From Microbaculum marinum (GTDB lineage Bacteria > Pseudomonadota > Alphaproteobacteria > Rhizobiales > Tepidamorphaceae): a stretch of DNA of 64,000 nt. Location: NCBI RefSeq assembly GCF_042646165.1, contig NZ_JBHRTC010000007.1; one strand, 5' to 3'. Below, in pieces: positions 17,903-25,720 of this stretch. The position numbers and the translations under genes are program-made. The notes under the pieces are model-generated. The model searched no databases. It was not told the origin of the DNA and saw only the letters and a list, made by a program, of their open reading frames with translations. Each line of letters begins with the position of its first letter. The stretch's first letter is position 1.

Positions 17903-19120
17903 TCAGAACGGGGCCGGCGGCGTTGCGGTACGTCTCGGATTTGCAAAGAAGGGCCGCTCCACGATGCGCGCCCGCACCATCATCTTCTGGTAGGTCAGTT
18001 CCCGCAACGCGTAGATCTCCACCCACATGTCGTCGGTGACGCTGACGCCGTAGGGCCGCTCCAGCGAGGCGAGCGCGATGTTGCGCTTGGTCGTCGGCGA
18101 CCATGCGGCAGCCGTGATGTGGCCGATCTCCTTCTTGCCGCGGTGATAGACCAGCGAGTGCTCCGCCGGCACGTTTCCCTCAATGTCGAGGCCGACGAGA
18201 ACGCGCCTGGAGGTGCCGTTCGCCTTCTCCGCCCTGAGCGCCCGGCGGCCGTTGAAATGGCGCGGCTTGTCGAGCGCCACCATCCAGTCGAGCCCGATCT
18301 CGAAGGGCGACCGGCGGCGGTTCGGCCTGACCGCGGTCTCCGCGGCGATGAAGTCGGAGTTGGTGACGATGAAGCCGGCCTCGAGGCGCGCGAGGTTGAG
18401 CGCGGTGTAGCCGATCGCGGTGATGCCGTAGAGCCGGCCGGCCTCCCACAAGAGGTCCCACAGCGCCAGCGCGTCGCCCGCCGCGACGAACGCCTCGTAG
18501 CCGAGGTCGCCGGTGAAGCCGGTGCGCGACACCGTCACCTCGATCCCTCCCGCGGTAAACCGGCGGATGTCGAAGGGCTTCATCGTCTCGATGCCGTCGA
18601 ACCCGGCTTCCTGAAGCACGGTGCACGAGGTCGGCCCCTGCACCGCGAGGCCGGCGATGTCCTCGGTCACCTCGGCGACCGCGACGTCGTAGCCGATCGC
18701 CGAATCGAGCAGCCAGTTGAGATGGCGCTCCTGGCAGCACAGCCGGAACTCGGTTTCGGAAAAGCGGAACAGCGTGCCGTCGTCGAGCACCTTGCCCTCG
18801 TCGTCGCACCAGCAGGTGTACTGGACCCGGCCGGACTTCAGCTTGGCGACGTCCCGGAGGGTCAAGCGGTCGCAGAAGGCCTCGGCGTCGGGCCCCTCGA
18901 TCCGGTACTTGACCATCGGGGTGACGTCGAACAGCGCTGTGGCGTTGCGGATCGCGAAGTACTCGTTCTCCTCGCTGCGCAGGACGCTGGCGACCTGGTA
19001 GCCGCCCCAGTTGTACCAGGCCTTGGTGCGCGACAGCGCCTCCAGCCGCGGATGGAACGGCGTCTGCCAGAGCGGCTCGCGGAAGTGCTCGCGGGGCAGA
19101 TTGTTGCGGAGCTGGCTCAT
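17903..19120 (-). CDS. GcvT-like aminomethyltransferase / THF-dependent demethylase, stand-alone
   Basis: This 405-residue protein has the GcvT fold from LFDVTPMVKYRIEGPDAEAF through the central SRTGFTGDLGYE block to the C-terminal beta-barrel domain. GcvT relatives pass one-carbon units from N- or S-methyl substrates to tetrahydrofolate; the group includes glycine-cleavage T protein, DmdA and domains of dimethylglycine/sarcosine dehydrogenases. No gcvH or gcvP is adjacent and it has no FAD domain, so it is not an ordinary glycine-cleavage gene. It lies within the minus arm between an FAD oxidoreductase and the acyl-CoA synthetase, so it may accept a one-carbon unit from flavoprotein-dependent demethylation. 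Start ATG at 19120. Confidence 0.85.
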   Translation of the reverse strand: MSQLRNNLPREHFREPLWQTPFHPRLEALSRTKAWYNWGGYQVASVLRSEENEYFAIRNATALFDVTPMVKYRIEGPDAEAFCDRLTLRDVAKLKSGRVQYTCWCDDEGKVLDDGTLFRFSETEFRLCCQERHLNWLLDSAIGYDVAVAEVTEDIAGLAVQGPTSCTVLQEAGFDGIETMKPFDIRRFTAGGIEVTVSRTGFTGDLGYEAFVAAGDALALWDLLWEAGRLYGITAIGYTALNLARLEAGFIVTNSDFIAAETAVRPNRRRSPFEIGLDWMVALDKPRHFNGRRALRAEKANGTSRRVLVGLDIEGNVPAEHSLVYHRGKKEIGHITAAAWSPTTKRNIALASLERPYGVSVTDDMWVEIYALRELTYQKMMVRARIVERPFFANPRRTATPPAPF

Positions 19121-19228
19121 GGCGCCTTGTCCCCGGTGGGCGTCCGACGCAAACGCTGCTCCGGATCCCCGATTAAGTGGATATCGACTGCGTTTGTGGC
19201 ATGGCTTCTGCCATACGAAAGCCCTACG

Positions 19229-19247
19229 CCCCGGACTTGATCCGGGG
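19229..19247. repeat. Short palindromic repeat CCCCGGA-CTTGA-TCCGGGG
   Basis: A perfect 7-bp inverted repeat with a CTTGA loop lies in the 177-base gap between the GcvT-like gene and the first FAD oxidoreductase. It resembles the CTTGT-loop palindromes at 20900-20979, 40252, 40852 and 54057, and so probably belongs to the same dispersed class. Confidence 0.6.
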
Positions 19248-19297
19248 CCCAGAGCGGCTGGAGCGACTGCGGAGGGCAGGCGACAGTCTTCATAGTC

Positions 19298-20869
19298 TCA
19301 CTTCGCCTCCGACAGGATGCGTCTTGCCGCGTTCATTCCCGCCGCCCCCATGACGCCGCCGCCGGGATGGCTGCCGGCGCCGCACAGGTAGAGGCCGGGG
19401 ACCGGCGCGGCGTACTGGGCAAGGCCGTGCACCGGCCGCAGCATGAACATCTGGTCGATCGCCAGTTCGCCGTGGTGCCAGTGGCCACCCGGCATCCGGC
19501 AGGCCTCCTCGATGTCGGCCGGCATCATCGCCTCGCTGGCGACGACCTGCTCGCCGATGCCGGGGGCATGCTGTTCGAGCACCTTCATGACGCTCTTCTG
19601 GAAGGCGGTGCGCGCCGTCTTGCGGGCGGCCTTCGGATCGTACGCCGCATAGAGGGCGTTGATCGAGACGACATGCCTACCGGAGGGGGCGAGGGCCGGA
19701 TCGCTCAGCGACGGGATGACGATCTCCAACGCCGGCACGGGCGAGGAGCTTCCGTACTTCACCGGGTTGAAGGCCGTCTCGATCTCCATGATCGAGGGCG
19801 CGACCAGCAGGCGCCCGACGGCGAGGCCCTCGCTCAGGCCCCTGAAGTCCGGCAGGCCCTCGACGGCGAGGTGCAGCCGCGCCACATTGCCGCGCATCCG
19901 GATGTTCGAGACCCGGCGGACGAGGCCGGTATCGAGCTCGCACGTGCCGAGCAGGTCGATGAGCGTGGTGCGCGGATTGGCGCCCGAAACGACGGTCGTC
20001 GCCCGGATCTCCTCGCCATTCTCGAGCTTCACGCCAGACACGCGGTCGTTCTCCACCAGGATCCGGCTCACGGGCGCGCCGGTTAGGACCTCGACGCCGG
20101 CCGCCCTGGCCGCGGCTTCGAGCGCCGAGACAACCGACCCCATGCCACCCTTCGGCAGCGCCAGCGCACCCTGCATGCCGTCGGCCTCGCCGGCGAGGCG
20201 GTAGTAGAGCGTCATCAGCGAGTTCGGCGACAGCGGGCCGAGATGCGTGCCGAGCACGGCGTCGAAGGCGACCGCCCCCTTCAGCCGGTCGTCGCCGATC
20301 TCCTCGTTGAGCACGTCGGCGACGTTCATCAGCATCATCCGCAGGAACTCGCGCATGTCGGCGCGGCCGAGCCGCCGGATGCCGAGGCCCAGCTTGCCGA
20401 GCGCCATCATGTCGCCGCGGGAGCCGTTCTTCAGGCGCGGCGGAATGTCGGTCAGCGCCGGCCGCAGCACGGCGGCGAAGCGCATGAGCTTCGCCCGCAG
20501 GTCCTTCCAGGCGGCCTGGTCCTCGGCCGACACGTCGCCTTCCAGGCGTTCGCCGAAGGGCCCGTGCAGGGTCAGGTGCCGGCCGTCGGCGGCGAGCGCC
20601 GTCGTCGGGATGTTGGTCGCGGCAAGCTGCAGCCCGTGCCGCTTCAGTTCGAGCTTCTTCTCCACCTCCGGGTGGAGCTGGTTCAGTACGTGGGCGACCT
20701 GGCTGACCCTGCAGCCGTCGCCGAACTCCACCGTGCGCGCCGCGCCGCCGAGCGCCTCGGCAGCCTCGACCAGCACCACCTTGCGTCCCGCCTTGGCGAG
20801 CAGCGTCGCGCAGACCAGCCCGTTATGGCCGCCGCCGATGACAACGATGTCGGCTGTGCGGGCGGTCAT
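19298..20869 (-). CDS. FAD-dependent oxidoreductase, phytoene dehydrogenase-like (copy 1)
   Basis: This 523-residue flavoprotein has an N-terminal Rossmann motif (VVIGGGHNGLVCATLLAKAG), a middle substrate domain and the C-terminal FAD closing motif LYLCGAGSHPGGGVMGAAG. It belongs to the phytoene-dehydrogenase/amine-oxidase-like superfamily (COG1233 type). No crtB, crtE or other carotenoid gene is near, so carotenoid desaturation is unlikely. Its neighbours suggest oxidation of an amine or related carbon-nitrogen substrate, but that is inference. A related protein is encoded directly upstream (21011-22645). Start ATG at 20869 (MTARTADIVV). The in-frame extension runs through a palindromic repeat and is not credible. 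Confidence 0.85.
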   Translation of the reverse strand: MTARTADIVVIGGGHNGLVCATLLAKAGRKVVLVEAAEALGGAARTVEFGDGCRVSQVAHVLNQLHPEVEKKLELKRHGLQLAATNIPTTALAADGRHLTLHGPFGERLEGDVSAEDQAAWKDLRAKLMRFAAVLRPALTDIPPRLKNGSRGDMMALGKLGLGIRRLGRADMREFLRMMLMNVADVLNEEIGDDRLKGAVAFDAVLGTHLGPLSPNSLMTLYYRLAGEADGMQGALALPKGGMGSVVSALEAAARAAGVEVLTGAPVSRILVENDRVSGVKLENGEEIRATTVVSGANPRTTLIDLLGTCELDTGLVRRVSNIRMRGNVARLHLAVEGLPDFRGLSEGLAVGRLLVAPSIMEIETAFNPVKYGSSSPVPALEIVIPSLSDPALAPSGRHVVSINALYAAYDPKAARKTARTAFQKSVMKVLEQHAPGIGEQVVASEAMMPADIEEACRMPGGHWHHGELAIDQMFMLRPVHGLAQYAAPVPGLYLCGAGSHPGGGVMGAAGMNAARRILSEAK

Positions 20870-20899
20870 GGCCGGAGGGCTCCACTCACCAATGCCGTC

Positions 20900-20979
20900 A
20901 TTGCCGGGCTTGTCCCGGCAATCCATGAACACTGTGGTGCGCGATCGTGGGTATGGATGCCCGGAACAAGTCCGGGCAT
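20900..20979. repeat. Composite palindromic element (two hairpins)
   Basis: Two perfect hairpins lie about 34 bases apart: ATTGCCGGG-CTTGT-CCCGGCAAT (20900-20922) and ATGCCCGGA-ACAAG-TCCGGGCAT (20957-20979). The same pair in the reverse orientation is found inside the tandem array at 40 kb (40252-40274 and 40303-40325). It occupies the gap between the two FAD oxidoreductase genes and could act on the mRNA between them. Confidence 0.85.
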
Positions 20980-21010
20980 GACACCCTGGAGTAAGGGCAG
21001 TGGCGACATC

Positions 21011-22645
21011 CTACAGCACCGCATAGGCATCGCTCATGTCCTTGCGCGGCTTCTTCAGGTCGCGCAGGATCTCCGAGGCGGCATTCCGTCCGGGCGCACC
21101 CATGACGCCGCCGCCGGGATGGGTCGAGGAGCCGCACATGTAGAGGCCGCCGATCGGGCTGCGGTAGTCGGCGTAGCCGGGGACCGGCCGGTTGAACAGC
21201 AGCTGGTCGAAGGTCAGCTCGCCCTGGAAGATGTTGCCCTCGGTCAGGCCGACCTCGGCTTCCAGTTCGCGCGGCGTGCGCACCTCGGCATGCAGGACGA
21301 GGTCCCTGAAGCCCGGCGAATAGTCGGCGATCTGGTTGATCACCGCCGCGCCGAAGGCATCGCGCTCGGCATCGGTCCAGTCGTGGCCCTCGACCTTCGG
21401 CGGGCAGTACTGGACGAAGCAGCTCATGAAGTGCTTGCCGGGTGGCGCCATGGTCGGGTCGATGGTGGTCGGGATCACCATGTCGAGGAACGGATCGGCC
21501 GACCAGCGGCCGGCCTTCCAGTCGTCGTAGGCGCGCTCCATGCGTTCGACGGAATCGGTGAAGTGCATGTCGCCGCGATAGATCGAGGAATCGTCGGGCA
21601 GCGCCGGGAACTTCGGCAGGGCGTCGAGCGCGATGTTCACCTTGCCCGAGGAGCCGCGGATCTTGAAGTTCCGGACCTGCTTGACGAAGCCGCCGGGCAG
21701 CTCCGTCTCCTCGACCAGCTTCAGGAAGGTGCGCTTGACGTCGAGGTTGGAGACGACCAGCGGCGCGCGGATCTCCTCGCCGTCGTCCAGCACGATGCCG
21801 ACGGTGCGGCCGTTCTCGACCAGGACGCGGTCGACGCCGGCGCCGGTGCGGACCGTGCCGCCCGAGGCCTGGAACGACGCCGACAGCGCGTTCGAGATGC
21901 CGCCCATGCCGCCGCGCGAATAGCCCCAGGCGCCGACCGAGCCGTCGACCTCGCCCATGTAGTGGTGCAGCAGCACGTAGGCCGTGCCCGGCGACATCGG
22001 GCCCAGCGCCGTGCCGATGATGCCGGAGATGCAGAAGCTCGCCTTGACCACGTCGGCCTCGAAATACTCGTCGAGGAACTCGGCGATCGGCATCGTCCAG
22101 AACCGGATCGTCTCGTACATCTCGGTCTCGGTCAGGTCGTAGAACTTACGGCCGAGATAGAGCAGTTCCTGCACGTCGCGCGGCCTGAACGAGGTCGGGT
22201 CGGGCGGCGTGCGCATCAGGAACGGCCGGATGAACCGGCACTGGCGGATCACGTCGGCGGAGTAGCGGTCGTAGGCCTCCGCGTCGCGCAGCGAGAAGCG
22301 GGCGATCTCGCGCCGGTGCGCATCGTGCTCGCGGTAGGTGCCGAGCACGTCGCCGTCGCGGGTGAAGGTGCCGCCGCCCTCGTAGGGGATCACCTGCAGG
22401 CCGTAGCGCGGCAGCTCGAGGTCGCGCATGATCTCCGGCCGCAGCAGCGAGCAGACATAGGAGCAGTTCGAATAGAGGAAGCCCGGATGCAGCGAGCGGC
22501 TGACCGCGGCGCCGCCGACCCAGTCGTTCTTCTCCACCACCAGCACCTTCAGCCCGGCGCGGGCGAGGTAGCCGGCCGCCACGAGGCCGTTGTGGCCGGC
22601 CCCGACGACGATGGCGTCCCAGGTGTTCGCGTCGCTCACGGGCAT
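21011..22645 (-). CDS. FAD-dependent oxidoreductase, phytoene dehydrogenase-like (copy 2)
   Basis: This 544-residue flavoprotein is related to the neighbouring 523-residue protein. It has N-terminal VVGAGHNGLVAAGYLARAG, an FAD-contact segment NDWVGGAAVSRSL and C-terminal LYMCGSSTHPGGGVMGAPG. The copies differ through most of the middle (substrate) domain, so they are diverged paralogues that could be two subunits or act on successive intermediates. It is read 36 bases after the aminotransferase gene and has a good ribosome binding site (AAGGGGAGCA before the ATG at 22645). The reaction is unknown. Confidence 0.85.
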   Translation of the reverse strand: MPVSDANTWDAIVVGAGHNGLVAAGYLARAGLKVLVVEKNDWVGGAAVSRSLHPGFLYSNCSYVCSLLRPEIMRDLELPRYGLQVIPYEGGGTFTRDGDVLGTYREHDAHRREIARFSLRDAEAYDRYSADVIRQCRFIRPFLMRTPPDPTSFRPRDVQELLYLGRKFYDLTETEMYETIRFWTMPIAEFLDEYFEADVVKASFCISGIIGTALGPMSPGTAYVLLHHYMGEVDGSVGAWGYSRGGMGGISNALSASFQASGGTVRTGAGVDRVLVENGRTVGIVLDDGEEIRAPLVVSNLDVKRTFLKLVEETELPGGFVKQVRNFKIRGSSGKVNIALDALPKFPALPDDSSIYRGDMHFTDSVERMERAYDDWKAGRWSADPFLDMVIPTTIDPTMAPPGKHFMSCFVQYCPPKVEGHDWTDAERDAFGAAVINQIADYSPGFRDLVLHAEVRTPRELEAEVGLTEGNIFQGELTFDQLLFNRPVPGYADYRSPIGGLYMCGSSTHPGGGVMGAPGRNAASEILRDLKKPRKDMSDAYAVL

Positions 22646-22681
22646 TGCTCCCCTTGCCGCACGGGCTCGGCCGGCACAGTC

Positions 22682-24025
22682 TCAGCCGGCGGCGCGGCGC
22701 GGCTTGCGCCCGGCCAGGTCCTCGACGGTCCGGTCGACGGCCGCCTCGAACGCGGCGAGCGTATCGTTGAGGCAGGACTGGTCGTGCGCCTCGCAGATGA
22801 ACCACGGCTCGCGCGAGTCCGGCTCGCAGATGACGCCTTCGTCGTGCAGGTGCGCCGCCATCGTATCGTAGAACGTATAGTCGGACGTCTTCCAGTCGCG
22901 GTAGTTGGTCGGCGGCTCCTCCGCGAAGAACAGCCCGCCCATCGAGGGATGTCCGGCGAAGGAGTGGACGATGCCGCGGTCGTTCAGGATCCGGCCCATG
23001 CCGGCCTGCAGCCGTTCGCCATAGGCGGCGATCGTCTCCAGCGCCGGCGTCTCGTCGAGGATCTCCAGCGTCTTGGCGGCAGCCGCGATCGCGACCGAGT
23101 GCGCGGTGTAGGTGCCGCCATGTGCGACGCCGTTGCCGTACTTGCGCATGATGTCCTCGCGGCCGCCGATCGCCGCGATCTGGTAGCCGTTCGCCATCGC
23201 CTTGGCAAACGTGCAGATGTCGGCCTCGACGCCCATCAGCTCCTGCACGCCGCCCTTGGCGACCCGGAAGCCGGTCTTCACCTCGTCGATGATCAGCACG
23301 ACGCCGTACTTGTCGCAGAGCTGGCGCGCGGCGCGGACGTATTCGGGGTCGGCGGTGATGCCGCAGCAGTTGCCCTGGATCGGCTCGATCAGCAGCGCCG
23401 CGATCCGGTCGCCGTTCTTCCTGAACAGATCCTCGAGCCGGTTGGCGTCGTTCATCGGGGTGATCTGCAGGAGCCGGCGGACCAGCTCCGGCACGCCCTG
23501 CGAATAGGGAACCAGCGGCGGGTCCTCGTCGGTCGTCTCCGGGTCCCAGCGGTCCAGCGAGGTCGCCCACAGCACCGCGTCGAACAGGCCGTGGTAGCCG
23601 CCCTCGAGGATAACGTAGGAATCGCGTCCGGTGTAGCCGCGGGCGAGCCTGAGCGCCGCCATCACGGCCTCGGTGCCGGAATTGGAGAAGCGGACGAGAT
23701 CGACGGACGACACCATCTTCGCGATCCGGTCGGCGACCTCGTACTCTCGCTCGGTCGACAGCGCGAAGACGCCGCCGACCTCCATGCCCTGGCGGGCGGC
23801 TTCGTCGACGCGCGGATCGGCATAGCCCAGGATCGCCGGGCCGTAGCCGAGCCGGTAGTCGACATAGGCATTGTCGTCGAGGTCCCAGATCCGGCCGCCG
23901 CGGCCCTTCTTGACATAGATCGTCCGGTCGTCGCCCCAGTAGCGGAAGTTGGAGGCGACACCGAGCGGCAGCCGCGTCAGCGCCTTTTTGAAATGCGCGT
24001 TGGACTTGGTCAGTTTGCGGCTCAT
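22682..24025 (-). CDS. Class III aminotransferase (HemL-like fold)
   Basis: This 447-residue PLP enzyme has the class III landmarks VRFSNSGTEAVMAALRLARG, the cofactor Asp in VLIIDEVKTGFR and the Schiff-base lysine at about K275 in CTFAKAMANGY. Its closest pattern is the glutamate-1-semialdehyde-aminomutase/omega-transaminase branch. A tetrapyrrole role is unlikely in this catabolic setting. As first gene of the minus arm it reads away from the shared promoter with the palindromes at 24119-24159. It may remove a terminal amino group to give the aldehyde used by the ALDH at the end of the same arm (inference). Confidence 0.87.
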   Translation of the reverse strand: MSRKLTKSNAHFKKALTRLPLGVASNFRYWGDDRTIYVKKGRGGRIWDLDDNAYVDYRLGYGPAILGYADPRVDEAARQGMEVGGVFALSTEREYEVADRIAKMVSSVDLVRFSNSGTEAVMAALRLARGYTGRDSYVILEGGYHGLFDAVLWATSLDRWDPETTDEDPPLVPYSQGVPELVRRLLQITPMNDANRLEDLFRKNGDRIAALLIEPIQGNCCGITADPEYVRAARQLCDKYGVVLIIDEVKTGFRVAKGGVQELMGVEADICTFAKAMANGYQIAAIGGREDIMRKYGNGVAHGGTYTAHSVAIAAAAKTLEILDETPALETIAAYGERLQAGMGRILNDRGIVHSFAGHPSMGGLFFAEEPPTNYRDWKTSDYTFYDTMAAHLHDEGVICEPDSREPWFICEAHDQSCLNDTLAAFEAAVDRTVEDLAGRKPRRAAG

Positions 24026-24118
24026 GGCTGGCCCCGTTCTTCAGGTTGTCGCGATGCGGGACGGGTAGGTCCCTGTGCCGGCAGCATGGCATACAGACCC
24101 GTCTCGTGTCCAGATTAC

Positions 24119-24159
24119 TGAACGAACATTCAGTCAGTATATTGCTGAACGTTCATTCA
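24119..24159. promoter_or_regulatory. Two related palindromic operator-like sites in the divergent promoter
   Basis: Site 1 (24119-24132) is TGAACGAACATTCA and site 2 (24146-24159) is TGAACGTTCATTCA, with starts 27 bases apart. Site 1 read on the other strand (TGAATGTTCGTTCA) matches site 2 at most positions, and site 2 contains the perfect palindrome TGAACGTTCA. They lie in an A/T-rich stretch between the divergent aminotransferase and methyltransferase genes, beside the TetR gene at 25061. TetR-family operators often have this form, so autoregulation and control of both arms is a reasonable inference. Confidence 0.65.
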
Positions 24160-24204
24160 AGAGGGGTTGCGCCGCCCCCTGTTTCCGCTATGGTTTGAGC
24201 GCAA

Positions 24205-25050
24205 ATGTCCGACATCGGAACAGACGGAATGAGGGCTGAACCAGAGGGCTCCGGATATGCCGGCGGGCACCTTGCCCTGCTGCAGCTGATCTGGGGCGAG
24301 GGGTTTCTGTCGCCGGGCGGGCCGGCGGAGGTCGGGCTCATCCTCGACGGTCTCGACCTGGCCGGACGGCGGGTCCTCGACATCGGCTGCGGGGTCGGCG
24401 GCATCGACCGGCTGATCGCGCAAGACCATTCCGTGGCCGAGGTCGTCGGCATCGACGTGGAGGCGCCGCTGGTCGACGAGGCGCGCCGGGCGACGGCAGG
24501 ATCGGCGGTCGCCGGCAAGGTCCGGTTTGAACTGGTCGAGCCGGGACCGCTGCCCTTCGCGGACGCATCCTTCGACGCCGTCTTTTCCAAGGACTCGATC
24601 CTGCACGTCCCCGACAAGCAGGCCCTGGCGCGCGACATCTTCCGGCTGCTTCGACCCGGCGGCGTCTTTGCCGCGAGCGACTGGATGACCGGCCGGGAAG
24701 GACCGCCGACACCGCAGATGCAGCGCTATCTGGATGCGGAGGGTCTCGGCTTCGTCATGGCGACGCAGGCGCACTATCGCACCGAGCTCGAGGCGGCGGG
24801 CTTCGTCGACATCTCCTTCTTCGACCGCAACGCCTGGTATCGCGATCTGGCACGGGAGGAGGAAGCCGCGCTTGCCGGACCGTTGCGGGAGACGATCCTC
24901 GCGCGGACGGACGAGGCGTTCCTCGATCAGCAGCTCGACGTCTGGCGGACCATGCGGATCGTGCTTGACTCCGGTGAGCTTCGGCCCACGCATATTCGGG
25001 CGGTGAAGCCTCCTACGGACGTGCCGGAGGGCGATCACGTTGAGCCCTGA
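24205..25050 (+). CDS. SAM-dependent methyltransferase, phosphoethanolamine/amine N-methyltransferase-like
   Basis: This 281-residue class I methyltransferase has motif I VLDIGCGVGGIDRL, the acidic SAM ligand in VVGIDVEAP, and motif II/III SKDSILHVPDK and LLRPGGVFAASDW. The segments WGEGFLSPGG and SKDSILHVPDK resemble phosphoethanolamine and glycine/sarcosine N-methyltransferases, so an amine acceptor is plausible. A methyltransferase inside an amine-catabolic locus is unexpected; it could methylate a pathway intermediate or make an inducer. Start ATG 24205 or 24229; the second has a GGA just before it. Its stop lies ten bases before the TetR ATG. Confidence 0.83.
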   Translation: MSDIGTDGMRAEPEGSGYAGGHLALLQLIWGEGFLSPGGPAEVGLILDGLDLAGRRVLDIGCGVGGIDRLIAQDHSVAEVVGIDVEAPLVDEARRATAGSAVAGKVRFELVEPGPLPFADASFDAVFSKDSILHVPDKQALARDIFRLLRPGGVFAASDWMTGREGPPTPQMQRYLDAEGLGFVMATQAHYRTELEAAGFVDISFFDRNAWYRDLAREEEAALAGPLRETILARTDEAFLDQQLDVWRTMRIVLDSGELRPTHIRAVKPPTDVPEGDHVEP

Positions 25051-25060
25051 GACACTTGCC

Positions 25061-25720
25061 ATGCGACCCAGGACAACGCGCCGGGCCGACAAGAGCCTGA
25101 GACGTCAGGAACTGATCGAGGCGACGATCGACTCGCTGGCCAAGCGCGGCTTCGACGCGACGACCACGGCCGTCGTCGCCGACGGGGCGGGCCTCTCGCG
25201 CGGCATCGTGAACTTCCATTTCGAATCCAAGGAAAAGCTGCTCGTCGAGACGCTGCGCTACCTCTCCGACGAGTACCGAACCCACTGGCGCAGCGCCGTC
25301 AACGCGGCCGGACCGGACCCGGCGGCGAGGCTCTGGGCGCTGGCGGCGGCGGATTTCGACCGCAAGGTCTGCACGCAGCGCAAGCTGGCCGCCTGGGGCG
25401 CGTTCTGGGGCGAGGCGAAGTCGCGGCCGACCTATCGCGAACTGTGCAGCCCCAACGACGTGGAGTACCAGAACACGGTCGCCGACCTGGTCCGGCAGCT
25501 CGTCCGGCCGGGCCAGGACTACCGCCTTCTGGCGCGCGGTTTGGACTGCATGCTAAATGGCCTCTGGCACCACCTGATGATCTCGCCGAGGGAGTTCAAG
25601 CGCGAGGAGGCCTGGGCGGTCGCCAGGATGCATCTGGCAACCGTGTTCCCCGACCATTTCACCGACGCCGGACCGATCGTCCCCGATGGCCGGCCGGACG
25701 GGCTGGAGGGCGCCGGTTGA
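25061..25720 (+). CDS. TetR-family transcriptional regulator, BetI-like
   Basis: This 219-residue regulator has the N-terminal TetR HTH (about residues 17-60, containing VADGAGLSRGIVNFHFESK). Its C-terminal ligand domain contains LAAWGAFWGEAKSRPTYREL, which resembles the BetI C-terminal domain of choline/betaine regulators. That would fit a quaternary- or methyl-amine effector. It is encoded between the methyltransferase and acyl-CoA dehydrogenase genes; its TGA overlaps the next gene's TTG start. The likely targets are the palindromes at 24119-24159. Start ATG at 25061 rather than the overlapping upstream TTG at 25040. Confidence 0.87.
   Translation: MRPRTTRRADKSLRRQELIEATIDSLAKRGFDATTTAVVADGAGLSRGIVNFHFESKEKLLVETLRYLSDEYRTHWRSAVNAAGPDPAARLWALAAADFDRKVCTQRKLAAWGAFWGEAKSRPTYRELCSPNDVEYQNTVADLVRQLVRPGQDYRLLARGLDCMLNGLWHHLMISPREFKREEAWAVARMHLATVFPDHFTDAGPIVPDGRPDGLEGAG

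Noticed and set aside
15585..17993. An 802-residue plus-strand open frame opposite the acyl-CoA synthetase and part of the aldehyde dehydrogenase
   Set aside because: Low-complexity charged translation without motifs. The minus-strand frames show clear catalytic motifs.
17903..19120. DMSP demethylase (DmdA)
   Set aside because: The GcvT fold is shared, but there are no dmdBCD genes and the neighbours are amine-type enzymes. The name would overstate what the sequence shows.
22682..24025. Glutamate-1-semialdehyde 2,1-aminomutase (hemL)
   Set aside because: The fold is similar but the context is a catabolic and transport locus, and the sequence is not tetrapyrrole-gene-like. Class III aminotransferase is the safer call.
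20243..24121. A 1292-residue plus-strand open frame antisense to the oxidoreductase and aminotransferase genes
   Set aside because: It is rich in Arg, Ala, Gly and His with no domain pattern. It results from high GC in the codon positions of the true minus-strand genes.
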